Assembly (NCBI GenBank): GCA_035236585.1
Contig: CP141139.1
Span: forward strand, 21,716,990 to 21,780,989
From: Warburgia ugandensis
Taxonomy: Eukaryota; Streptophyta; Magnoliopsida; Canellales; Canellaceae
Length of the DNA stretch: 64,000 nucleotides
Direction: 5' to 3'
The translations under genes and the position numbers were made by a program. The stretch's first letter is position 1. Every line of letters starts with the position of its first letter. Positions 36,950-50,426 of this stretch are shown in pieces. The notes beneath the pieces are model-generated. The model was not told where the DNA came from and searched no databases. It worked only from the letters and a program-made list of their open reading frames with translations.

Positions 36950-39925
36950 CTTGTTGAAAATTTTCTCTTAATTAGATTGTAATTGAAAAATGGAATCGAA
37001 TGACCCAAGGAACCCTATAAATGGAGGTCGGATGAAAAGTTACGAGCATTTGAAGGTAAAGGGTATTTTGGTAATTAAAATATTCAAAATGCAAGGGGCC
37101 ATTTTTTTCATAACGCCACGCCCCTCTGTTTTTATGTCTACACTGAGAAAGATAGTAAAGCGATCACGTCGCCCACCTATGGTGCCTTTTGCGATCTTAG
37201 AAAATTTATGTTAGTACTCAAATTTTAAAGGTCTATTTGGAAGATTGGATAGAACAAGGAGATGAATGTTTTACAAATTTTGAATTTTTGTATTTAGTAC
37301 TTGTTGAAATTATTGTGAAGATTAGATTCTATTCAAAAAATGGAACCAATGACACAAAGAACCCTAAAAATGAAGTTTGGATGAAAAAGTTATGAGCATT
37401 TGAAGTGTAAGGGCATTATGGTAAATAAAATATTCAAAAAACATTTTATTGCATGGGCCATTTTGAAAAGGACACCCTCCTCTGTTTTCACATTTGCCCT
37501 AAGAAAAACAATAGGCAGCCGCGACAGTCTCGACACCCACCTTCGATCACCATTTGCTACGTCAAAAAATAAAGTAACTTCTCAAATTTTAATGTTCTAT
37601 TTGGAAAATTGGATTGGACACGAGGATGAATGTTCTGCAAATTTTGAATTTTAGAAATTAGAACTTATTGAAAATATTCTCATAATTAGATTCTATTCGG
37701 CTTATGGAATCGAACGAGAAAAATAACTCTGAGAATAGAGTTCAGATTAAAAAGTTATGATAGTTTGAAGTTGAAGGGCATTTCATTAACAAAAAGATTC
37801 AAAATGCAGGGGCCAATTTGATAAAGTCACCATCCTATGTTTTACCCCTGCATTGAAAAATATAGTAGGCAAGAGCTGGCCATCTTTGGTCCCCAATTGC
37901 TATGCAAGTAAATAATGTAACTGCTCAAATTTTCTAGCCCTATTTTGAAGAATGGAACAAACAGGTGGATGGATTTCTTTTAAATTTACAACGTTAGAAT
38001 TTAATGCTTGTTGAAAATATCTGAAAGGTACATTCTATATTCGAAAAATGGAATCCAACGATAAAAAGGGCACTGAAAATGGAGTTTGGGCAAAAAAGTT
38101 ATGAGCATTTGAAGTCGAAGGCCATTTTGGTAATTAATAGATTAATAAAGCATTCAAAACGGACGGACTGTTTTGTTAGCGGAACTCTCCTCAGTTTTCC
38201 CATCTGCCACAGCAAAGATGGTAAGCGATTGTACCGCCCACCTCGAGTCACCATTTATGGCACCAGGAAATAATCTAGCTACTCAAATTTTAATGTCCTC
38301 TTTGGAAGATTGGATTGAGCAAGAGGATGAATGTTTATAAATTTTGCATTTTAAATTTTAGAACTTGTTGAAAATTTTCTGTTAATTAGATTCTAATGGA
38401 AAAATGCAATCGAATGACCCAAGGAACCCTGAAAATGGAGTTCAGATGAAAAAGTTACGAGCATTTGAGGGTAAACGGAATTTTGGTAATTAAAAGATTC
38501 AAAATGCAGGAGGCCAATTTGATAATGCCACCCTCCTCTATTTTCATGTCTATGCTGAGAAAGATAGTAAGTGATCACGTCGCCCAACTATGGTCCCGTT
38601 TGCGGCGCCGACAAATTGTGTAAGTACTCAAATTTTAATGTTCTATTTGGAAGATTGGATAGAACAAGGAGATGAATGTTTTACAAATTTAGAATTTTAG
38701 AATTTAGTACTTGTTGAAAATATTGTCAGTATTCGATTCTATTCGAAAAATGGAACCAACGACACAAAGAACCCAAAAAACGGAGTTCGGATGAAAAAGT
38801 TATGAGCATTTGAAGGTAAAGGGTATTTTGGTAATTAAAAGATTCAAAATGCAAGGGGCCATTTTGATAACACCACCCTCCTCTGTTTTCATGTCTATGC
38901 TGAGAAAGATAGTAAGTAATCACGTCGCCCACCTATGGTCCCTTTAGTGGCGCCGAAAAATTATGGAAGTACTCAAATTTAAAGTTCTATTTTGGAAGAT
39001 TGGATAGAACAAGGAGATGAATATTTTACAAATTTAGAATATTAGAATTTAGTACTTGTTGAAAATATTGTCAATATTCGATTCTATTCGAAAAATGGAA
39101 CCAACGACGCAAAGAACCCAAAAAACGGAGTTCAGATGAAAACGTTATGAGCATTCGAAGTAAAGGGTATTTTGGTAATTAAAAGATTCAAAATGCAGGG
39201 GGCCATTCTGATAACGTCACCCTCCTCTGTTTTCATGTCTATGCTGAGAAAGATAGTAGGCGATCACGTCACCCACCTATCATCCCTTTTGCGGCGCCGA
39301 AAAATTATGTAAGTACTCAAATTTTAAAGTTCTATTTAAGCGAAAAAGTTATGAGCATTTGAAGTCCAAGGCCATTTTTGGAAATTAAAAGATTAAAAAA
39401 GCATTAGAAACGCAAGGGGCTGTTTCGTTAACGGGACTCTCCTCAGTTTTACCATCTGCCACGGCAAAGATGGTAGGCGATCATGCCGCCCACCTCTACT
39501 CAAATATTACTGTCATATTTGGAAGACTGGATTGAGTAGGAGGATGAATGTTTTATAAATTTTGCATTTTAAATTTTAGAACTTGTTGAAAATTTTCTCT
39601 TAATTAGATTGTAATTGAAAAATGGAATCGAATGACCCAAGGAACCCTATAAATGGAGGTCGGATGAAAAGTTACGAGCATTTAATGTAAAGGGTATTTT
39701 GGAAATTAAAATATTCAAAATGCAGGGGGGCATTTTGATAATGCCGCCCGCCTCTGTTTCCATGTCTATGCTGAGAAAGATAGTAAGCGATCACGTCACC
39801 CACCTATGGCCCCTTTTGCGGCGCTGAAAAATTATGTAAGTATTCAAATTTTAAAGTTCTATTTGGAAGATTGGATAGAACAAGGAGATGAATATTTTAC
39901 AAATTTTGAATTTTCGAATGTAGGA

Positions 39926-42900
39926 CTTGTTGATATTATTGTCAGGATTAGATTCTATACGAAAAATGGAACCAACGACACAAAGAACCCTAAAAATGGA
40001 GTTTGGATGAAAAAGTTATGAGCACTTGAAGTGTAAGGGCATTATGGTAAATAAAAGATTCAAAAAAGCATTTAATTTCATGGGCCATTTTGAAAAGGAC
40101 ACCCTCCCTTGTTTTCACATTTGCCTCGAGAAAACCAATAGGCAGTCGCGACAGTCTCGACACGCACCTCCGATCACCATTTGCTACGTCGAAAAATAAA
40201 GTAACTACTCAAATTTTAAAGTTCTATTTGGAAAATTGGATTGACCAGGAGGATGAATGTTTTGCAAATTTTGTATTTTAGAAATTAGAACTTGTTAAAA
40301 ATATTATCATAATTAGATCCTATTCGGCTTATGGAATCGAATGAGCAAAATAATGCTGAGAATTGAATTGGGATTAAAAAGTTATGACAATTTGAAGTTG
40401 AAGGGCATTTTCTAAAAGATTCAAAATGCAGGGGCCAATTTGATAAGGTCACCATCCTTTGTTTTACCCTTGCATTGACAAATATAGTAGGAGATTGAGC
40501 TGGCCATCTTTGGTTCCCGATTGCTATGCCAGTAAATAATTTAACTGCTCAAATTTTCAAGCCCTATTTTGAAGATTGGAACAAATAGGTGGATGGATTT
40601 CTTTTAAATTTACAACGTTAGAATTTAATGCTTGTTGAAAATATCTAAAAGGTAGATTCTATATTCGAAAAATGGAATCCAACGATAAAGGGAGCACTGA
40701 AAATGGAGTTTGGGCGAAAAAGTTATGAGCATTTGAAGTCAAAGGCCATTTTGGTAATTAAAAGATTAAAAAAGCATTCAAAACGCAGGGGCTGTTTCGT
40801 TAACAGGACTCTCCTCAGTTTTCCCATCTGCCACGGCAAAGATCGTAAGCGATCGTGCCGCCCACCTCTAGTCACCGTTTATGGCACCAAGAAATAATCC
40901 GGCTACGCAAATTTTAATGTCCTATTGGATGATTGGATTAAGCAAGAGGATGAATATTTTATAAATTTTCAATTTTAAATTTTAGAACTTGTTGAAAATT
41001 TTCCCTTAATTAGATTCTAATTGAAAAATGGAATCGAATGACCCAAGGAACCATTAAAACAGAGTTTGGATGAAAAAGTTTTGGGCATTTGAAGGTAATG
41101 GGTATTTTGGTAATTAAAAGATTCAAAATGCAAGGGGGCATTTTGATAATGCCACCCTCCTCTATTTCCATGTCAATGCTGAGAAAGATAGTAAGCGATC
41201 ACGTCGCCCACCTATGGTCCCGTTTGCGGCGCCGACAAATTGTGTAAGTACTCAAATTTTAATGTTCTATTTGGAAGATTGGATAGAACAAGGAGATGAA
41301 TGTTTTACAAATTTAGAATTTTAGAATTTAGTACCTGTTGAAAATATTGTCAGTATTCGATTCTATTCGAAAAATGGAACCAACGACACAAAGAACCCAA
41401 AAAACGGTGTTCGAATGAAAAAGTTATGAGCATTTGAAGGTAAAGGGTATTTTGGTAATTAAAAGATTCAAAATGCAGGGGGCCATTTTGATAACACCAC
41501 TCTCCTTCGTTTTCATGTCTATGCTGAGAAAGATAGTAAGCAATCACATTGCCCACCTATGGTCCCTTTTGCGGCGCCGAAAAATTATGGAAGTACTGAA
41601 ATTTTAAAGTTCTATTTTGGAAGATTGGATAGAACAAAGGAGACGAATCTTTACAAATTTAGAATATTAGAACTTAGTGCTTGTTGAAAATATTGTCAAT
41701 ATTGGATTCTATTCGAAAAATGGAACCAACGACACAAAGAACCCAAAGAATGGAGTTCGGATGAAAAAGTTATGAGCATTTGAAGGTAAAGGGTATTTTG
41801 GTAATTACAAAATGCACGGGGCCATTTTGATAACACCACCCTCCTCAGTTTTCATGTCTATGCTAAGAAAGATAGTAAGCGATCACGTCACCCACCTATC
41901 GTCCCTTTTGCCGCGCCGAAAAATTATGTAAGTACTTAAATTTTAATGTTCTATTTAAGCAAAAAAGTTATGAGCATTTGAAGTCCAAGGCCATTTTTGG
42001 TAATTAAAAGATTAAAAAAGCTTTCAAAATGCAAGGGGCTGTTTCGTTAACGGGACTCTCCTTAGTTTTCCCACCTGCCACGGCAAAGATGGTAAGCGAT
42101 CATGCCGCCCACCTCTACTCAAATATTACTGTCTTATTTGGAAGACTGGATTGAGCAGGAGGATGAATGTTTTATAAATTTTGCATTTTAAATTTTAGAA
42201 CTTGTTGAAAATTTTCTCTTAATTAGATTGTAATTGAAAAATGGAATCGAATGACCCAAGGAACCCTATAAATGGAGGTCGGATGAAAAGTTACGAGCAT
42301 TTGAAGGTAAAGGGTATTTTGGTAATTAAAATATTCAAAATGCAAGGGGCCATTTTTTTCATAACGCCACGCCCCTCTGTTTTTATGTCTACACTGAGAA
42401 AGATAGTAAAGCGATCACGTCGCCCACCTATGGTGCCTTTTGCAGTGCCGAAAATTTATGTTAGTACTCAAATTTTAAAGGTCTATTTGGAAGATTGGAT
42501 AGAACAAGGAGATGAATGTTTTACAAATTTTGAATTTTTGTATTTAGTACTTGTTGAAATTATTGTGAAGATTAGATTCTATTCAAAAAATGGAACCAAT
42601 GACACAAAGAACCCTAAAAATGAAGTTTGGATGAAAAAGTTATGAGCATTTGAGGTGTAAGGGCATTATGGTAAATAAAATATTCAAAAAAGCATTTTAT
42701 TGCATGGGCCATTTTGAAAAGGACACCCTCCTCTGTTTTCACATTTGCCCTAAGAAAAACAATAGGCAGCTGCGACAGTCTCGACACCCACCTTCGATCA
42801 CCATTTGCTACGTCAAAAAATAAAGTAACTTCTCAAATTTTAATGTTCTATTTGGAAAATTGGATTGGACACGAGGATGAATGTTCTGCAAATTTTGAAT

Positions 42901-45178
42901 TTTAGAAATTAGAACTTATTGAAAATATTCTCATAATTAGATTCTATTCGGCTTATGGAATCGAACGAGAAAAATAACTCTGAGAATAGAGTTCAGATTA
43001 AAAAGTTATGATAGTTTGAAGTTGAAGGGCATTTCATTAACAAAAAGATTCAAAATGCAGGGGCCAATTTGATAAAGTCACCATCCTATGTTTTACCCCT
43101 GCATTGAAAAATATAGTAGGCAAGAGCTGGCCATCTTTGGTCCCCAATTGCTATGCAAGTAAATAATGTAACTGCTCAAATTTTCTAGCCCTATTTTGAA
43201 GAATGGAACAAACAGGTGGATGGATTTCTTTTAAATTTACAACGTTAGAATTTAATGCTTGTTGAAAATATCTGAAAGGTACATTCTATATTCGAAAAAT
43301 GGAATCCAACGATAAAAAGGGCACTGAAAATGGAGTTTGGGCAAAAAAGTTATGAGCATTTGAAGTCGAAGGCCATTTTGGTAATTAATAGATTAATAAA
43401 GCATTCAAAACGGACGGACTGTTTTGTTAGCGGAACTCTCCTCAGTTTTCCCATCTGCCACAGCAAAGATGGTAAGCGATTGTACCGCCCACCTCGAGTC
43501 ACCATTTATGGCACCAGGAAATAATCTAGCTACTCAAATTTTAATGTCCTCTTTGGAAGATTGGATTGAGCAAGAGGATGAATGTTTATAAATTTTGCAT
43601 TTTAAATTTTAGAACTTGTTGAAAATTTTCTGTTAATTAGATTCTAATGGAAAAATGCAATCGAATGACCCAAGGAACCCTGAAAATGGAGTTCAGATGA
43701 AAAAGTTACGAGCATTTGAGGGTAAACGGAATTTTGGTAATTAAAAGATTCAAAATGCAGGAGGCCAATTTGATAATGCCACCCTCCTCTATTTTCATGT
43801 CTATGCTGAGAAAGATAGTAAGTGATCACGTCGCCCAACTATGGTCCCGTTTGCGGCGCCGACAAATTGTGTAAGTACTCAAATTTTAATGTTCTATTTG
43901 GAAGATTGGATAGAACAAGGAGATGAATGTTTTACAAATTTAGAATTTTAGAATTTAGTACTTGTTGAAAATATTGTCAGTATTCGATTCTATTCGAAAA
44001 ATGGAACCAACGACACAAAGAACCCAAAAAACGGAGTTCGGATGAAAAAGTTATGAGCATTTGAAGGTAAAGGGTATTTTGGTAATTAAAAGATTCAAAA
44101 TGCAAGGGGCCATTTTGATAACACCACCCTCCTCTGTTTTCATGTCTATGCTGAGAAAGATAGTAAGTAATCACGTCGCCCACCTATGGTCCCTTTAGTG
44201 GCGCCGAAAAATTATGGAAGTACTCAAATTTAAAGTTCTATTTTGGAAGATTGGATAGAACAAGGAGATGAATATTTTACAAATTTAGAATATTAGAATT
44301 TAGTACTTGTTGAAAATATTGTCAATATTCGATTCTATTCGAAAAATGGAACCAACGACGCAAAGAACCCAAAAAACGGAGTTCAGATGAAAACGTTACG
44401 AGCATTTGAAGGTAAAGGGTATTTTGGTAATTAAAAGATTCAAAATGCAGGGGGCCATTTTGATAACGCCACCCTCCTCTGTTTTCATGTCTATGCTGAG
44501 AAAGATAGTAAGCGATCACATGGCCCACCTATCGTCCCTTTTGCTGCCCCTAAAAATTATGTAAGTACTCAAATTTTAAAGTTCTATTTAAGCGAAAAAG
44601 TTATGAGCATTTGAAGTCCAAGGCCATTTTTGGAAATTAAAAGATTAAAAAAGCATTAGAAAACGCAAGCGGTTGTTTCGTTAACGGGACTCTCCTCAGT
44701 TTTACCATCTGCCACGGCAAAGATGGTAAGCGATCATGCCGCCCACCTCTACTCAAATATTACTGTCATATTTGGAAGACTGGATTGAGTAGGAGGATGA
44801 ATGTTTTATAAATTTTGCATTTTAAATTTTAGAACTTGTTGAAAATTTTCTCTTAATTAGATTGTAATTGAAAAATGGAATCGAATGACCCAAGGAACCC
44901 TATAAATGGAGGTCGGATGAAAAGTTACGAGCATTTAATGTAAAGGGTATTTTGGAAATTAAAATATTCAAAATGCAGGGGGGCATTTTGATAATGCCGC
45001 CCGCCTCTGTTTCCATGTCTATGCTGAGAAAGATAGTAAGCGATCACGTCACCCACCTATGGCCCCTTTTGCGGCGCTGAAAAATTATGTAAGTATTCAA
45101 ATTTTAAAGTTCTATTTGGAAGATTGGATAGAACAAGGAGATGAATATTTTACAAATTTTGAATTTTCGAATGTAGGA
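39926..45178 (+). repeat. 5.25-kb unit, copy 2
   Basis: Same monomer order as copy 1. It differs by scattered substitutions, for example gcagtgccg at 42,443 where copy 1 has gcgatcttag, and aaaacgttacgag at 44,390 where copy 1 has aaaacgttatgag. Confidence 0.9.
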
Positions 45179-48100
45179 CTTGTTGATATTATTGTCAGGA
45201 TTAGATTCTATACGAAAAATGGAACCAACGACACAAAGAACCCTAAAAATGGAGTTTGGATGAAAAAGTTATGAGCACTTGAAGTGTAAGGGCATTATGG
45301 TAAATAAAAGATTCAAAAAAGCATTTAATTTCATGGGCCATTTTGAAAAGGACACCCTCCCTTGTTTTCACATTTGCCTCGAGAAAACCAATAGGCAGTC
45401 GCGACAGTCTCGACACGCACCTCCGATCACCATTTGCTACGTCGAAAAATAAAGTAACTACTCAAATTTTAAAGTTCTATTTGGAAAATTGGATTGACCA
45501 GGAGGATGAATGTTTTGCAAATTTTGTATTTTAGAAATTAGAACTTGTTAAAAATATTATCATAATTAGATCCTATTCGGCTTATGGAATCGAATGAGCA
45601 AAATAATGCTGAGAATTGAATTGGGATTAAAAAGTTATGACAATTTGAAGTTGAAGGGCATTTTCTAAAAGATTCAAAATGCAAAGGCCAATTTGATAAG
45701 GTCACCATCCTTTGTTTTACCCTTGCATTGACAAATATAGTAGGAGATTGAGCTGGCCATCTTTGGTTCCCGATTGCTATGCCAGTAAATAATGTAACTG
45801 CTCAAATTTTCAAGGCCTATTTTGAAGATTGGAACAAATAGGTGGATGGATTTCTTTTAAATTTACAATGTTAGAATTTAATGCTTGTTTAAAATATCTA
45901 AAAGGTAGATTCTATATTCGAAAAATGGAATCCAACGATAAAAAGGGCACTGAAAGTGGAGTTTGGGTGAAAAAGTTATGAGCATTTGAAGTCAAACGCC
46001 ATTTTGGTAATTAAAAGATTAAAAAAGAATTCAAAAAGCAGGGGCTGTTTTGTTAATGGGACTCTCCTCAGTTTTCCCATCTGCCACGGCAAAGATCGTA
46101 AGCGATCGTGCCGCCCACCTCTAGTCACCGTTTATGGCACCAAGAAATAATCCGGCTACGCAAATTTTAATGTCCTATTGGATGATTGGATTAAGCAAGA
46201 GGATGAATATTTTATAAATTTTCAATTTTAAATTTTAGAACTTGTTGAAAATTTTCCCTTAATTAGATTCTAATTGAAAAATGGAATCGAATGACCCAAG
46301 GAACCATTAAAATAGAGTTTGGATGAAAAAGTTTTGGGCATTTGAAGGTAATGGGTATTTTGGTAATTAAAAGATTCAAAATGCAAGGGGGCATTTTGAT
46401 AATGCCACCCTCCTCTATTTCCATGTCAATGCTGAGAAAGATAGTAAGCGATCACGTCGCCCACCTATGGTCCCGTTTGCGGCGCCGACAAATTGTGTAA
46501 GTACTCAAATTTTAATGTTCTATTTGGAAGATTGGATAGAACAAGGAGATGAATGTTTTACAAATTTAGAATTTTAGAATTTAGTACCTGTTGAAAATAT
46601 TGTCAGTATTCGATTCTATTCGAAAAATGGAACCAACGACACAAAGAACCCAAAAAACGGTGTTCGAATGAAAAAGTTATGAGCATTTGAAGGTAAAGGG
46701 TATTTTGGTAATTAAAAGATTCAAAATGCGGGGGCCATTTTGATAACACCACTCTCCTTCGTTTTCATGTCTATGCAGAGAAAGATAGTAAGCAATCACA
46801 TTGCCCACCTATGGTCCCTTTTGCGGCGCCGAAAAATTATGGAAGTACTGAAATTTTAAAGTTCTATTTTGGAAGATTGGATAGAACAAAGGAGACGAAT
46901 CTTTACAAATTTAGAATATTAGAACTTAGTGCTTGTTGAAAATATTGTCAATATTGGATTCTATTCGAAAAATGGAACCAACGACACAAAGAACCCAAAG
47001 AATGGAGTTCGGATGAAAAAGTTATGAGCATTTGAAGGTAAAGGGTATTTTGGTAATTACAAAATGCACGGGGCCATTTTGATAACACCACCCTCCTCAG
47101 TTTTCATGTCTATGCTAAGAAAGATAGTAAGCGATCACGTCACCCACCTATCGTCCCTTTTGCCGCGCCGAAAAATTATGTAAGTACTTAAATTTTAATG
47201 TTCTATTTAAGCAAAAAAGTTATGAGCATTTGAAGTCCAAGGCCATTTTTGGTAATTAAAAGATTAAAAAAGCATTCAAAATGCAAGGGGCTGTTTCGTT
47301 AACGGGACTCTCCTTAGTTTTCCCACCTGCCACGGCAAAGATGGTAAGCGATCATGCCGCCCACCTCTACTCAAATATTACTGTCTTATTTGGAAGACTG
47401 GATTGAGCAGGAGGATGAATGTTTTATAAATTTTGCATTTTAAATTTTAGAACTTGTTGAAAATTTTCTCTTAATTAGATTGTAATTGAAAAATGGAATC
47501 GAATGACCCAAGGAACCCTATAAATGGAGGTCGGATGAAAAGTTACGAGCATTTGAAGGTAAAGGGTATTTTGGTAATTAAAATATTCAAAATGCAAGGG
47601 GCCATTTTTTACATAACGCCACGCCCCTCTGTTTTTATGTCTACACTGAGAAAGATAGTAAAGCGATCACGTCGCCCACCTATGGTGCCTTTTGCAGTGC
47701 CGAAAATTTATGTTAGTACTCAAATTTTAAAGGTCTATTTGGAAGATTGGATAGAACAAGGAGATGAATGTTTTACAAATTTTGAATTTTTGTATTTAGT
47801 ACTTGTTGAAATTATTGTGAAGATTAGATTCTATTCAAAAAATGGAACCAATGACACAAAGAACCCTAAAAATGAAGTTTGGATGAAAAAGTTATGAGCA
47901 TTTGAGGTGTAAGGGCATTATGGTAAATAAAATATTCAAAAAAGCATTTTATTGCATGGGCCATTTTGAAAAGGACACCCTCCTCTGTTTTCACATTTGC
48001 CCTAAGAAAAACAATAGGCAGCCGCGACAGTCTCGACACCCACCTTCGATCACCATTTGCTACGTCAAAAAATAAAGTAACTTCTCAAATTTTAATGTTC

Positions 48101-50426
48101 TATTTGGAAAATTGGATTGGACACGAGGATGAATGTTCTGCAAATTTTGAATTTTAGAAATTAGAACTTATTGAAAATATTCTCATAATTAGATTCTATT
48201 CGGCTTATGGAATCGAACGAGAAAAATAACTCTGAGAATAGAGTTCAGATTAAAAAGTTATGATAGTTTGAAGTTGAAGGGCATTTCATTAACAAAGGAT
48301 TCAAAATGCAGGGGCCAATTTGATAAAGTCACCATCCTATGTTTTACCCCTGCATTGAAAAATATAGTAGGCAAGAGCTGGCCATCTTTGGTCCCCAATT
48401 GCTATGCAAGTAAATAATGTAACTGCTCAAATTTTCTAGCCCTATTTTGAAGAATGGAACAAACAGGTGGATGGATTTCTTTTAAATTTACAACGTTAGA
48501 ATTTAATGCTTGTTGAAAATATCTGAAAGGTACATTCTATATTCGAAAAATGGAATCCAACGATAAAAAGGGCACCAAAATGGAGTTTGGGCAAAAAGTT
48601 ATGAGCATTTGAAGTCGACTGCCATTTTGGTAATTAATAGATTAAAAGAACATTCAAAACCCAGGGACTGTTTTGTTAGCGGAACTCTCCTCAGTTTTCC
48701 CATCTGCCACAGCAAAGATGGTAAGCGATTGTACCGCCCACCTCGAGTCACCATTTATGGCACCAGGAAATAATCTAGCTACTCAAATTTTAATGTCCTC
48801 TTTGGAAGATTGGATTGAGCAAGAGGATGAATGTTTATAAATTTTGCATTTTAAATTTTAGAACTTGTTGAAAATTTTCTGTTAATTAGATTCTAATGGA
48901 AAAATGCAATCGAATGACCCAAGGAACCCTGAAAATGGAGTTCAGATGAAAAAGTTACGAGCATTTGAGGGTAAACGGAATTTTGGTAATTAAAAGATTC
49001 AAAATGCAGGAGGCCAATTTGATAATGCCACCCTCCTCTATTTTCATGTCTATGCTGAGAAAGATAGTAAGTGATCACGTCGCCCAACTATGGTCCCGTT
49101 TGCGGCGCCGACAAATTGTGTAAGTACTCAAATTTTAATGTTCTATTTGGAAGATTGGATAGAACAAGGAGATGAATGTTTTACAAATTTAGAATTTTAG
49201 AATTTAGTACTTGTTGAAAATATTGTCAGTATTCGATTCTATTCGAAAAATGGAACCAACGACACAAAGAACCCAAAAAACGGAGTTCGGATGAAAAAGT
49301 TATGAGCATTTGAAGGTAAAGGGTATTTTGGTAATTAAAAGATTCAAAATGCAAGGGGCCATTTTGATAACACCACCCTCCTCTGTTTTCATGTCTATGC
49401 TGAGAAAGATAGTAAGTAATCACGTCGCCCACCTATGGTCCCTTTAGTGGCGCCGAAAAATTATGGAAGTACTCAAATTTAAAGTTCTATTTTGGAAGAT
49501 TGGATAGAACAAGGAGATGAATATTTTACAAATTTAGAATATTAGAATTTAGTACTTGTTGAAAATATTGTCAATATTCGATTCTATTCGAAAAATGGAA
49601 CCAACGACGCAAAGAACCCAAAAAACGGAGTTCAGATGAAAACGTTATGAGCATTTGAAGGTAAAGGGTATTTTGGTAATTAAAAGATTCAAAATGCAGG
49701 GGGCCATTTTGATAACGCCACCCTCCTCTGTTTTCATGTCTATGCTGAGAAAGATAGTAAGCGATCACGTCACCCACCTATCATCCCTTTTGCGGCGCCG
49801 AAAAATTATGTAAGTACTCAAATTTTAAAGTTCTATTTAAGCGAAAAAGTTATGAGCATTTGAAGTCCAAGGCCATTTTTGGAAATTAAAAGATTAAAAA
49901 AGCATTAGAAACGCAAGGGGCTGTTTCGTTAACGGGACTCTCCTCAGTTTTACCATCTGCCACGGCAAAGATGGTAAGCGATCATGCCGCCCACCTCTAC
50001 TCAAATATTACTGTCATATTTGGAAGACTGGATTGAGTAGGAGGATGAATGTTTTATAAATTTTGCATTTTAAATTTTAGAACTTGTTGAAAATTTTCTC
50101 TTAATTAGATTGTAATTGAAAAATGGAATCGAATGACCCAAGGAACCCTATAAATGGAGGTCGGATGAAAAGTTACGAGCATTTAATGTAAAGGGTATTT
50201 TGGAAATTAAAATATTCAAAATGCAGGGGGGCATTTTGATAATGCCGCCCGCCTCTGTTTCCATGTCTATGCTGAGAAAGATAGTAAGCGATCACGTCAC
50301 CCACCTATGGCCCCTTTTGCGGCGCTGAAAAATTATGTAAGTATTCAAATTTTAAAGTTCTATTTGGAAGATTGGATAGAACAAGGAGATGAATATTTTA
50401 CAAATTTTGAATTTTCGAATGTAGGA
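45179..50426 (+). repeat. 5.25-kb unit, copy 3
   Basis: Same monomer order. It contains a tract at about 45,793-46,056 that matches the class II/III monomers at 51,043-51,310 rather than copies 1 and 2. Near 48,580-48,665 it has further private changes (gggcaccaaaatgg, gtcgactgcc, aaaacccagggac). Confidence 0.9.
45793..46056 (+). other. Gene-conversion-like tract in 5.25-kb copy 3
   Basis: Copies 1 and 2 read ataatttaactgc, cttgttgaaaatatc and aagcattcaaaa. Copy 3 reads ataatgtaactgc, tcaaggcct, cttgtttaaaatatc, actgaaagtggag and gaattcaaaaagcagg, which are exactly the readings at 51,043-51,310 and 52,680-52,850. Outside the tract copy 3 returns to the copy 1/2 type (caaagatcgtaagcgatcg). 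Confidence 0.8.

Larger units (their letters stand above)
34675..39925 (+). repeat. 5.25-kb unit, copy 1
   Basis: Monomer starts: I 34,675; II 35,040; III 35,380; IV 35,737; chimeric 36,083; chimeric fused to short III 36,429; IV 36,950; I 37,300; II 37,664; III 38,007; IV 38,364; chimeric 38,710; chimeric fused to short III 39,055; IV 39,582. The two halves (34,675-37,299 and 37,300-39,925, 2,625 and 2,626 bp) have the same seven-part order, so the unit is a dimer. Confidence 0.9.

Noticed and set aside
42241-47897. 134-codon open frames at 42,241-42,645 and 47,493-47,897
   Set aside because: They span a class IV/I monomer border. The equivalent in copy 1 (36,990) is interrupted after 74 codons. 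A satellite by-product.
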